From the NCBI RefSeq assembly GCF_963676685.1, contig NC_092356.1:22307750-22371749 (forward strand): 64,000 nt of DNA, in the 5' to 3' direction. Below the pieces are notes generated by a model. That model made no database searches. It was not told the DNA's origin and was given only the letters and a program-made list of their open reading frames with translations. The DNA comes from Mytilus edulis. Taxonomy: Eukaryota > Mollusca > Bivalvia > Mytilida > Mytilidae. Both the position numbers and the translations under genes were made by a program. This document shows positions 19,591 through 29,700 of the stretch, in pieces (the stretch's first letter is position 1; every line of letters starts with the position of its first letter).

Positions 19591-19986
19591 GGAGGCCCAT
19601 ATTCGCCGGGGTCACAATTTCGCCGTTTTATGATTTTGAGGTATAAACACTTCAAAGGATGGCTGAAATGGAAGAAAATATGCCGATAAATTATAATTTT
19701 ATAAACAAATATGATTATTTTTTAAACTTTAACAAAATTACGGCACTAATTGCAAAAGACCGAAAAACGGACAACAATTTTCGGTCAATTTCCTGAATGA
19801 AAAACAGGATTTTCAAAGATTTTTTTTTTTGTAATTTTTTGACTGATTAGCCTAAATTTCTATTTTTTTACACCTTTGAAATGTCTGCCGTTCATCTATA
19901 ATGAAATTTATTTAAAATAATATTATAAAAAGCTGCATTTATTTGGTTTTAAATAGATGTGTAAAAACGGCGAATATGTGCCCCCC
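19591..19986. mobile_element. MITE with TIR GGAGGCCCATATTCGCCG
   Basis: The left end GGAGGCCCATATTCGCCG faces CGGCGAATATGTGCCCCCC on the right. The interior of about 360 bp is AT-rich and noncoding, with ACGGCACTAATTGCAAAAG and CGGACAACAATTTTCGGTC words. The superfamily is not determined. Confidence 0.7.
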
Positions 19987-20359
19987 ATTGACAAAACTTC
20001 AAGAAATTTCAAGCACCCTTTAATCTAACTTTACAGATGATTCTTTTCAAACAAACATGTTTTCAAGCTTAGGAACGTTTTGCATTTGAAGTTATCTTCA
20101 TATAGAAATATCAGTTTACTTCAAAAACATAACTATTCTTCTTCTTTTTTGGAATTTTATTCTCATACACACTTGTCCCGGTCTACACTTATTTAGTTTT
20201 TATACATTGACTTATGATATTTGGCATACAGTGTATAGCCATGACTCAAATATCATAACAGTCTAATTTTGTTTATTTTCTTTGGTTACATCTTCTGACA
20301 TCAGACTCGGACTTCTCTTGAATAGAATTTTAAATGTACGTATTGTTATGCGTTTACTT

Positions 20360-20700
20360 TTCTACATTGGCTAGAGGTATAGGGGGAGGGTTGATATCTC
20401 ATAAACATGTTTAACCCCGCCGCATTTTCGCGCCTGTCCCAAGTCAGGAGCCTCTGGTCTTTGTTAGTCTTGTATTATTTTAATTTCAGTTTCTTGTGTA
20501 CAATTTGGAAATTAGGTATGGCGTTCATCATCACTGAACTAGTATATATTTGTTTAGGGGCCAGCTGAAGGACGACTCCGGGTGCGGAAATTTCTCGTTA
20601 CATTGAAGACCTGTTGGTGACCTTCTGCTGTTGTTTTTTCTATGGTCGGGTTGTTGTCTCTTTGATACATTCCCCATTTCCATTCTCAATTTTAATATCA
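20360..20700 (+). repeat. Dispersed repeat R6 (GGGGGAGGGTTGATATCTCA family)
   Basis: The order is ATAGGGGGAGGGTTGATATC, CATGTTTAACCCCGCCGCAT, CCTGTCCCAAGTCAGGAGCC, GGCGTTCATCATCACTGAAC, GGACGACTCCGGGTGCGGAA, GACCTGTTGGTGACCTTCTG and TACATTCCCCATTTCCATTC. An inverted copy lies at 50440-50780. The minus-strand ORF here is a by-product. Confidence 0.7.
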
Positions 20701-20759
20701 TTATGACATTTACCGTTGATCTCAAGGTCCAATTAATTGACCTTTAACTTTCATGGTTG

Positions 20760-21580
20760 AATGATTGTCCAACCCTTAAACCATATATGTTCTTACAGGC
20801 TATGTCAGTTTCTTTACTGCACAATAGGCTTAATTTCTTAGGTCAATTAATACCTCGTTAATAACTCCAAAAATGATTTATACTCCCCCCTTTTTTGCCT
20901 TGATAAGTCGTTTCTAATTCACCATAGGTTTTGTACCCATGTAGAGGACACATTCCAACCCCTACATCATATTAAATCGTAATTGCCTGGATTAGACATT
21001 TTATTCCACACAATGTCTGTAAGTGGTACAAGTCACGTCTCTTTCGTTCCATTAACTGTTAAGTATCTTTAAAAGCTGTTCAAACTCATCTCAAATTATT
21101 AAATCCTATATATTCTTGTTTTCATGAAAAGACTTTCACATTGAAACAAAGATTTTGTAGTGGTCTACAATTTAAAAAAATGTTTGATGTTGCTTAGCAA
21201 GATGTGGGATTCTATACTCGATATAGGATTCGTCCAAAAAATAATGACAATCTAGATGTTTATATAGTGTAACACCGTATTAGGAAGTATATTCTTAAAA
21301 AATAACTAGGCTCATACTTATAAAAATATAAAAATCCTATTATTGCATGGTTGATATGCACTTGTTATGTAACTTAGTTGTTGATCAGCGTGTAGTGACC
21401 TACAATTGAACTAAGTTTTCATTTCTAACTAAACATGTTCACAAACAGACAATCTGCATTGCGTCCAATTTAATTTGTTCAAAAAAATGACTTATCATAT
21501 ACTTAGACTGAATAACATATGATTTTTACCGTATGATAATAGCATTAAATTAAAATATTTTCCATATTTTTCGAATTGGT
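20760..21580. other. Intergenic, nothing recognised
   Basis: AT-rich sequence without a credible ORF, RNA gene or clear repeat structure. Confidence 0.5.
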
Positions 21581-22123
21581 GCTTAGCGGGCTGATATGAA
21601 AAGTTTATCACATGCTTCGATTGTTATCACATGCCTTTCCGTAACGTTATCACATGGCATTCCGGTGATACTCGGCAAATTCCGGAAAATACACCTCAAT
21701 GCTACGTTTTCAGTGAAGAACATTACAAAGTAGTGTACAAAACAATTATTTGAATACTGGAAAGTATATTGAGTAAAATAATTAAATTAAATTAAAAAAA
21801 AAAAAATTAAATAAATGCATTTTTTAAGTTTTTCTGAAACATAATTTGGAAAGTTACTTTAAAAAAAGTTGACTTTTCCAAACAATGTTCATTATGTATA
21901 TTGTTGAATTATTTTTTTGTAGATTCGTCCATATTAAAATGTGTTTTTTTTTCTCTCTGTTGAGGCATATTATAGAAAGTTTCATATTGAATGTATCAAA
22001 TTTTGGGTCCGACGTCCGTGAACTTTTTACTCTTTCAACTTCTTTTCGGGAACCATGTAAAAGGACCAATATATGAATCTGTTATTTATCTCTACTGTTG
22101 AAGCATATGATAAAAAGATCATA

Positions 22124-22258
22124 TTATAACATGTCATTTTTCATATCGCATGTATTATCAGCCCTCGGTCAATATCAGCCCTCGAGCCATGCGGCTCTTG
22201 GGCTGATATTGAACCTAGGGCTGATAATACATGCGATATGAAAAATGCCATGTAATAA
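22124..22258. repeat. Near-perfect palindrome with about 65-bp arms
   Basis: The arm TTATAACATGTCATTTTTCA...TCAGCCC meets its inverse ...GGGCTGATATTGAACC...AAAAATGCCATGTAATAA with only a handful of mismatches and almost no loop (centre near 22191, GAGCCATGCGGCTC). Words such as GGGCTGATAT and TTATCACATG also occur at 21590-21655, so a longer element may span 21590-22258. Confidence 0.85.
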
Positions 22259-22259
22259 T

Positions 22260-22670
22260 CTGATATTATTGATTTGTAGTTGGCTTTAATTCAAACATGT
22301 TTTGCTGTTGCTAAACAACACTTGTGTTGCTATGCTCAATACGGAATTTGTAAAGAATAAAAAAAGATGTATATGAAAAAATATTGGAATGAAACACCAA
22401 ATGGAAAGAAAAATCTTCAAACAACAGCTTAATTCATACTTAAGAGGGGCAAGAACCAATTTGTTAACCGATGCTAGGCAACATTTCTGTTGCCAAGGTT
22501 GTTTTTAAGCATATAATAAACAAAATCAAAGGGTATTTTCAGTTGTGACTTCAAGTTCTTCTTGGACAAACAACATCATGTGCAAATATTTAAATTTTTA
22601 CTGATAAAGCAATTAATATGTGATAATTTTCATTCTTAATAAAAACCGTTGCTAGGCAACCTTCCTTTCA
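22260..22670. promoter_or_regulatory. Cluster of X-box-like palindromes (GTTGCTAGGCAAC)
   Basis: GTTGCTAGGCAAC at 22648-22660 is a consensus RFX-type X-box. Weaker relatives lie near 22303 (GTTGCTAAACAAC), 22471 (ATGCTAGGCAAC) and 22489 (GTTGCCAAGGTTG). No gene starts nearby, so function is conjecture and the sites may be part of an old repeat. Confidence 0.35.
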
Positions 22671-23430
22671 TCGGAACACAATAAAATCATAATTTTTTCA
22701 AGTGTCTACACTAAGACCATCATTGATATCAATTTAAACTTATTTGGAGAGGGGGCCAAAAATAGTCCTTATCATACCTTGTCCTTTTATGATAATTAAG
22801 ATTTAGGTCACAGGACCATTCCAGCATATATTATTTTACTGCCTAATCCACTTGGACTGTAATGTATTTCTGTTTTCGAATAAATAAAAAATACTTTTAA
22901 TGACAAAGAAAATTCGAATTTCGAATAATCAATGACGTAAACAGAGGGAGACACGTCAACTATGAAAGGAAAACAACTTAGCAACAGAAAAACTGATGTG
23001 AAAAAACAAACGACAATGCAACACATGATTCAGAGCTCAATTGCAATGAATATCATTTTTTGATTATATGTAATTCCAGTAAGATATGCAACCTTATAAT
23101 TTTTTTTTTTATGAACACCAGGAAAACCAAAAACATTTATTTTAAATTTTAATCTTGTGACATTGACCTACTTTTATGGGGAAAACATTTATTTTGATAT
23201 GAAGATATTTATTCGGACATACGATACTCTTATACGATATGCGGGCAATAAAATTCAACAAAGAGACCAGGCTAATGATTTGGTACGCAATTAGGTACAC
23301 ATTTAAATGTCACATTTTCTTTTAGTTAAGGCCAGCTGAGATAAGAATGCACGAATATAAAGGTTTAAGACTGACATTTAGACATATAGAATTGTGGTGT
23401 GATTGCAGAGGAGGCATTTATTGAACATTT
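22671..23430. other. Intergenic, nothing firm
   Basis: A 72-codon minus-strand ORF (22808-23026) opens with a hydrophobic stretch, but no splice or repeat context supports it as a gene. Confidence 0.4.
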
Positions 23431-23439
23431 TCTAAAAAC

Positions 23440-23780
23440 GTATGATGGAGCAACCATATGTCACCGTACAGCTATCAAAAATGAACAAAACACTAACTGT
23501 AAAGTCATCTATAAAATAAGCTCCGTAATAAATTATATTGAAAAAAAAAGAAATACAGAATAATCATATGTAACAAACGAAAAGCACTGATCTCCAGGAT
23601 GCTGTCTTGTAAACAAAGCATACAGAATGAGACAACCGAGACTATTAGGCTAATATGTTGTGTTATGTGTACTATTGTTTGTCTGTTTTTTTTTTTTATT
23701 TTTAGCCATGGCGTTGTCAGTTAATTTCGATTTATGAGTTTGACTGTCTCTCTGGTATCTTTCGTCCCTCTTTTAGACAT
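23440..23780 (-). repeat. Decayed R1 and R2 repeats, inverse orientation
   Basis: CATATGTCACCGTACAGCTA and AACTGTAAAGTCATCTATAA belong to inverse R1. TTTAGCCATGGCGTTGTCAG and CTCTCTGGTATCTTTCGTCC belong to inverse R2. Confidence 0.6.
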
Positions 23781-23954
23781 CAAAATTTACTAAAAGTTTC
23801 AATTTGTTGCATTGTTTTTATTCTAAAGTAGTGTCTATTCTATGGAAATGATTATAAGAGCTCACAAACAAATTTTTTGTTTATCCACAAAAGATGTGAA
23901 AGATACCTAAAGCGGAATCAAATCTTAAAATAATAATCAAAGGTACCATGATTA

Positions 23955-24170
23955 TAATTTAATACGCCAGACGCGCGTTTCGTCTACATAAGACTCGTCA
24001 GTGACGCTCATATCAAAATATTTATAAAGCCAAATAAGTACAAAGTTGAAGAGCATTGAGGATCCAAAATTCCAAGAAGTTGTGCCAAATACAGCTAAGG
24101 TATTCTATGCCTGGGATAAGAAAATCCTTAGTTTTTCGAAAAATTTTAAGTTTTGTAAACTGGAAATTTA
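23955..24170 (+). repeat. Dispersed repeat R5, long copy
   Basis: The order is GCCAGACGCGCGTTTCGTCT, AAGACTCGTCAGTGACGCTC, AAAGTTGAAGAGCATTGAGG, CCAAAATTCCAAGAAGTTGT, CAAATACAGCTAAGGTATTC and TATGCCTGGGATAAGAAAAT. Other copies are at 32455-32505, 50095-50280, 52290-52390, 52945-53035 and (inverse) 56470-56670. Confidence 0.8.
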
Positions 24171-24225
24171 TATAAAAAAAAGCTTATAAGTCGAAGAAAG
24201 ACACATTCATTGCAAACGATTTGCG

Positions 24226-24458
24226 AGGCCCCTCATGGGGGGGGGGGGGGGGTCCTAGTAATCACATAATCACCATTTTTTTGCCAATATAATCACATAA
24301 TCATTAAATATTTGCTTATCTTTAGTAATCAAATAATCATAAACTAAAAATACAGTCCTAGGTAATCAAATAATCATGAAATATTTGGCTTAATAATCAA
24401 ATAATCATTAAAAAAACGGCCAAGTAATCACATAATCAAAAACCCCATGAGGGTCCTC
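24226..24458. mobile_element. MITE with TIR GAGGCCCCTCATGGGG, flanked by 17-bp direct repeats
   Basis: AGGCCCCTCATGGGG and a poly-G run on the left face CCCCATGAGGGTCCTC on the right. The interior repeats TAATCACATAATCA / TAATCAAATAATCA about eight times. ATTGCAAACGATTTGCG (24209-24225) and ATTGCAAACTATTTGCG (24459-24475) flank it and differ at one base, as a long target-site duplication would. Confidence 0.8.
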
Positions 24459-24558
24459 ATTGCAAACTATTTGCGTCGTTCACATTTTGTTAACTAGTGT
24501 CTTGTTTGGTAATCGTTTGTATCAACCAGATAAATGGATGGTTTATAACCCAGGTACA

Positions 24559-24609
24559 GTGGAAAGACTTATTGGTTTTCTTCTAATTATTATTATTAGG
24601 TCTTTCCAC
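24559..24609. repeat. Small inverted repeat GTGGAAAGAC / GTCTTTCCAC
   Basis: The two 10-bp arms enclose about 31 bp of AT-rich DNA. A further GTGGAAAGAC word occurs at about 24871. It is likely a decayed foldback element related by wording to the element at 59308-59844. Confidence 0.5.
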
Positions 24610-24954
24610 AGAAAAGTTGAATTTCTTATGATTATTACTTTTTTATCTTCTTCCGCCAATTTTTTTTTTTTTTTGCGTATACATTTTGTTACGAAAGATG
24701 TCGCTCAGTTGTTTGGTATATGATATCCAACAGTTTATTTGCCTTTGAAATCGATCCTGCTTAACCGGATACTTTTCTTTGTAGGAAATATCTCCTAGCT
24801 ATCATTTGACATTGGAAATTACATTTTAACCGAATTTTGTTAGTTTCATATTAAATTAGAGCTTTACCGGTGGAAAGACTTTGAATTGTTCTCTGAACAA
24901 TTATTTTATAATTATCTATATATTTCCGTCATGGTATATCATTCTAGAAGAGTG

Positions 24955-25060
24955 ACAAAGATTCCAAAAGGGACATTAAAAAAAGAATACAAAACACAAG
25001 ATAGAAAACTCAAGGCTTAGCGACACAAACCCTATCCAAAACACGAATCATGAACGTCGA
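24955..25060 (+). repeat. R2-family fragment
   Basis: AAGATTCCAAAAGGGACATT, AATACAAAACACAAGATAGA and CAAACCCTATCCAAAACACG follow the R2 order. Confidence 0.6.
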
Positions 25061-25089
25061 GAATGAAATTTTAACTAACGTTGATTTAA

Positions 25090-25374
25090 GGTGGTACCCA
25101 ACACTTTCACTAAAATTTATTTGGCTCGTTTAATTTTCATAAAATTTTGTCAAAGTATTTACTTTAAGCATATGTTAAGACTTTAATAAAAATATAAAAA
25201 AAATTAAAAATTTTGAACCAACCGTTTTGTCGGAAAAATTACACTGGTTACATAGCAATTTGACAAACACCAATTTTGATCATTGAGAAGCTTAATATTC
25301 CTATTACAACACAACGTAATTAGAACGTATAGCTGAATTTACAGAGTTATCTCCCTGTAGTGTTAGGTACCACC
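25090..25374. mobile_element. MITE with TIR GGTGGTACCCAACAC and TTAA target duplication
   Basis: GGTGGTACCCAACAC at 25090 faces GTGTTAGGTACCACC ending at 25374, 14 of 15 bases matching. TTAA lies immediately outside both ends (25086-25089, 25375-25378), as in piggyBac-type insertions. It is 285 bp, noncoding. Confidence 0.8.
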
Positions 25375-25689
25375 TTAACCTTGAATTTTTAGGGAATTTA
25401 GGAATAATAAAATCACCAAATGTAGAACTGATAAAATGTTTTATTTATAGCTGATGTTGTGTGGTAAGTAAATGACTTTTTAAACAAAAAAGGACTATTT
25501 TGAACCCAATGATTTTTTTAAACTAGCGTCCTTTTTTACTATGAAAAATGTAACGTATGTTAAAATATTTTACTCGTATTTAAAGCTTACATTGTGAATT
25601 ACAGATATGTATATATCACCAATTGCATTTTCCTGCCAATTTGTTGAATTGAATGAATTTGAATTTGAATATGAAATCGTGTTAACTCA

Positions 25690-25830
25690 AACCCCTAGTT
25701 TTTGGTGGGGTTAGTGTTGCTTATTCTTTAGTTTTCTATGTTATGTCATGTGTTCCCTTCTTTCATTTTTAGCAAGGCGTTATATTTTTGATTCTGTTTG
25801 TTTCGACAGTCTTTTTAAGCATTTGAATGT
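25690..25830 (-). repeat. R2-family fragment, inverse orientation
   Basis: CCCCTAGTTTTTGGTGGGGT, TTCTTTAGTTTTCTATGTTA and TTTTTAGCAAGGCGTTATAT are inverse R2 words. Confidence 0.65.
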
Positions 25831-26025
25831 ATTTTTTGTTCTCCTATTAATGCTAAGAAATTAAAAGACAGAGTTGGAAGTATCAAACTGGCAAAATATT
25901 TTTTTTTAATTCCAAAACATCAAAATCAAACCTATATCTAAGTTAGTATGCAAATGATAACCAAATGTAAAGGATTAGGAATATTTTAAACAAGTCATAA
26001 GAAACCCAATATCAATATCGAGAAA

Positions 26026-26031
26026 TTTATT
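26026..26031 (-). terminator. Poly(A) signal of gene B (AATAAA on minus strand)
   Basis: It lies about 73 nt past the stop codon of gene B. Confidence 0.65.
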
Positions 26032-26103
26032 CCATCAAGATACGTGTAATGATACAAACAATGACATTGCTATTCAATGAGTTATAAAATGGAAACATAT
26101 AAC

Positions 26104-26799
26104 TTACTCTCGACTTTCTAGACCAAAGTATGGCATAGCTAGTTCGACAGCTTGGAGCGCTCCATTTGTCCAATATGAAAAAGAACGAGAATTAAAAGCA
26201 TTAGACACGAGAAATACGTCGTCATCCTTTGACGGTTTTGTCATCTGTTTTTCAACTTCATGCCATATATATCCTGGCATCCATACCTGCCATGCTCCAC
26301 CATATGGATAAGCATGCCAAAGGCTAATAACGCCATTTGTTGGCTGTGGAATGACATTTAAAGGGAGTTGATATATGTAACTAAGATATTTATTTGTAAT
26401 ATCAACCATTTCCTTCCCCATCGGAAATGCAATATCTCCATCAGTTACATCACTGTTTTCCCGTTCAACTAATTCCTTCCAGTAAGATATGTATGGTGTT
26501 TTATCTGTGTACATTGTTTGTAGTACTGAATTTAGGGGATTAGCTTTTGATGTTCCAAAATCGTACGTTTGTTTTAATGGAGTGTCTGATATAGCATAAT
26601 CGGAGTAAAGGGGGGAACTTTTCCACCATGGTGAGTTATAAGAAAGATAAGATTTTCCTGCACTTATGTCTTTTACCGCTTTGGTTAAATATTCCCTAAT
26701 ATGTGGTTGGTACAAACCATGCCAGTCAAGTCTTTCCAGTGATAATCTATTAACTGCAAGAATTACTTTCTTTGCGCACTTTTTTATCAAGAGACCATC
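26104..26799 (-). CDS. Gene B exon 7 (C-terminal)
   Basis: The acceptor ATTTTTAG precedes GATGGTCTC (phase 0). It encodes IKKCAKKVILAVNRLSLE, DVTDGDIAFPMGKEM, YPYGGAWQVWMPGY and NGALQAVELAMPYFGLESRE, then TAA. The last bases AGAGTAAGT could also act as a splice donor, which would add a further exon. Confidence 0.9.
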   Translation of the reverse strand, partial: DGLLIKKCAKKVILAVNRLSLERLDWHGLYQPHIREYLTKAVKDISAGKSYLSYNSPWWKSSPLYSDYAISDTPLKQTYDFGTSKANPLNSVLQTMYTDKTPYISYWKELVERENSDVTDGDIAFPMGKEMVDITNKYLSYIYQLPLNVIPQPTNGVISLWHAYPYGGAWQVWMPGYIWHEVEKQMTKPSKDDDVFLVSNAFNSRSFSYWTNGALQAVELAMPYFGLESRE

Positions 26800-29700
26800 C
26801 TAAAAATAGAAAAAAATATGTAACTAATTTGAGGGTACTTTTAGTTAGAACAATTTGTTTTTCACGGTATTATTCATTATTGTATTAGTTGTAATTATGT
26901 CATTTCTTTGAGTGAATTGATTTTTCATAACTGGAAAAAATTGGTTGCCAAAAAAAAACCAAACTTTTGTTTACATCAAATTTGTGAGATTTGATTTTTA
27001 ATATTAATGATATTATAATGATATCGATTATTATAAATTAATTTAAAAAAAATATTAAATGAATTTGCATTTGTTTAGACATAATTACCGAACTAATGCG
27101 TGTCCTTCCATTTGTCGTAACTGTGGGTTGAAAATACAAATTATAAATGCCACTTTTTGATTTCCGAATAGCTTTCAGATGGTGATTTAGTTTAAGTTGG
27201 TTCCTGTGGAGGGAAATAACCTACATTAGATATATCAATTTAAAAATTAGTATCGGTGAAATATGTAATTATATGATCCTATTATATCCTGAAGGACACA
27301 TGTATGTAAACGGGAAATATTTCCGAAATATTTTTTATATCTCTTTATGTTACAGACTTTAAGAGCATATGGACCTGCATATACAATGCAGGTATTTGTT
27401 TTCAAATATGTTTAATACAAAGCAAAAGTACTGTTGTATATGATACAAGTTAATATTGCAAAAATATTAATATTTTGTATTTACTTTCAAATCTTTCCTA
27501 CCAATTTCATCTAAAAAAAAATTAGTTATTATCAATTAAAGCTCCGTTTAATTGTGGTGTTCTATAGACTAAGAATATAATTCAATGTCTCTACATTTAA
27601 TGTTTTATGAAATGTTCTTACAAAGTTTCTCCTTCACTCCGGCAAAGATTGCCTTCGCCTGGTTTAGAAAAGGAATCTTGAATTTTCTATGTTTAATACT
27701 TTTCAGCTAATCGTTGATATGACCTTCAAACTATTTTGATTGGAGCGTCACTGGTGGGTTTTATGTTTTGATGGGATAAAACGCGCGTCTGATTTACCAA
27801 ATGCGGAGTTAGTATAACCTTATAAATCATTTGTGTAAAATATATTATCTGGATGGTGTACACTTTTGTATGTAAATTAAATTAAAAAATGGGACAACGT
27901 TTTGTAGTAACGACGACCCCTTTTTCTCAACAAAAAATTGACAAAGAAATACCTGAATTTTTCCCGCTTGAAAGTTGTTTTATACATGTTAAACTTTTGT
28001 GTTCCGCAATGCGCGCAAAAACTTTTAGCAATCAATAGAAAATTAAATATAATTATTAGATTAGGATAAGAATAATCGGTATATACACCCTAACAGCTAC
28101 AAACTAGTATATGTCTGTAATAACCAATTTGGGAAATATCAATTTAAATCTGATTGAATTTATACAACTAACCTTCGACTTTCATTTAAAAACCTCTCAA
28201 GTAACGTAGTAGGTATTGATTGAAACCCTTTCGTCACAGTTAGGACTTCAGCCTCTTCATTAGATGGAGGATATTCTACTACTTGAACAGCTGCACTAAT
28301 ATCATATTCAGCAAATCCTGATGTTTCTCTTATATACTTTTGTGCTTCTGGTGTAAGGAACTTATTATACAAAGACGTGATGCTACAACAATGAAATAGG
28401 CAATGAAAAAAAATTGTTTTATACTGAACAACCATTTATTTACTTGTAAATTATCTTTTTAATATATGTTTTCATAATTTATTTTCATATTTTATCAAAT
28501 GATGGAATAATTCATGACCAACTTGTCTAATTCTTGTTAGTTGTGTTTTTAATAAAACGTTTTGTAGATTTTTATTGCATTTTCGTGTTCTTTTATATCA
28601 TTGGTTTCATTTTTCCACGAATGAATTTGACTGTACTTTTGTTATCTTCTGTTTTTTTTGTTGATCTTGCGACAGTTTTCTCCAGTGTATAATGTAGGAC
28701 ATTCTAATTACTTATTAAATAAATAAACATATATGTTCTCCTATTGTTGAGTGTGAATTCACATTACGATAAGACGTGTCACGGTACTTTTCTATCCAAA
28801 ATTCATGTATCGGTTTTGATGTTATATTGGTTATTCTCATCGGATTTTGTCTAATGCTTAGTCCGTTGCTGTGTGTGTTTCATTTTACTGTTGTTTCGTT
28901 GTTCTCCTCTTATATTTGATACGTTTCCCTCAGTTTTAGTTTGTTACCCCGATTTTTTTGTGTCCATAGATTTATGAGTTTTGAACAGCGGTATAGTACT
29001 GTTGCCTTTATATACAATGTGTGTCCAATTATAGGCCTGTTGCTTTTGATAACTGTTTATACCTTTGCTTATATATTTCTATGCCATCGACATCTTTGAT
29101 ATAGAACCTTTTGACATCTTCTGGAACATTGGTCGTTAATACATCTGTGTTGTTTCTAAACATTTCCCTAAAATAAATATACAGTAATGATTAAACTTCA
29201 CAAGCTAAATATTCTGTAATTGTAGTTTTGGTCTACCTTTTAAACAATTTAAATCTTAAATTACATAACAAAGAATGTTTGATATCAAGTAAACCCGCAG
29301 TTCATTTTTTCAGAATCAATATTGTTATAGTTAAACCAAGTTATCAATTACTGAATATGTAAACGGTAAAATCATAAAAAAAATACTGAACTCCGATAAA
29401 AATTCAAATATATTTAGCAGTCTATTGATTCTTTGTCAATTATGTTATATTTTGGAGGCATTCATGATATAAGGAGCAGTATCTGATTTAAAGAATTGCA
29501 TATAATCGGTTGTCCCTCTGTCTATCCTACTAAGCTCAGCTCTTAATAAAACATTGCGAAATCATGACCTGCTTACCCATCCAGTGCACCTGAGATAAAC
29601 TTCAATTTGGGATTGGGTTCGTTTAGCTCAGTCTGTTCTTTTTTACATATAGTTTTATAGCTTTGTTTGTCTTCTTTTTAATTTTCGTTTTTTTCCGAGA

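Noticed and set aside
20531-20725. 64-codon minus-strand ORF
   Set aside because: Lies wholly in dispersed repeat R6.
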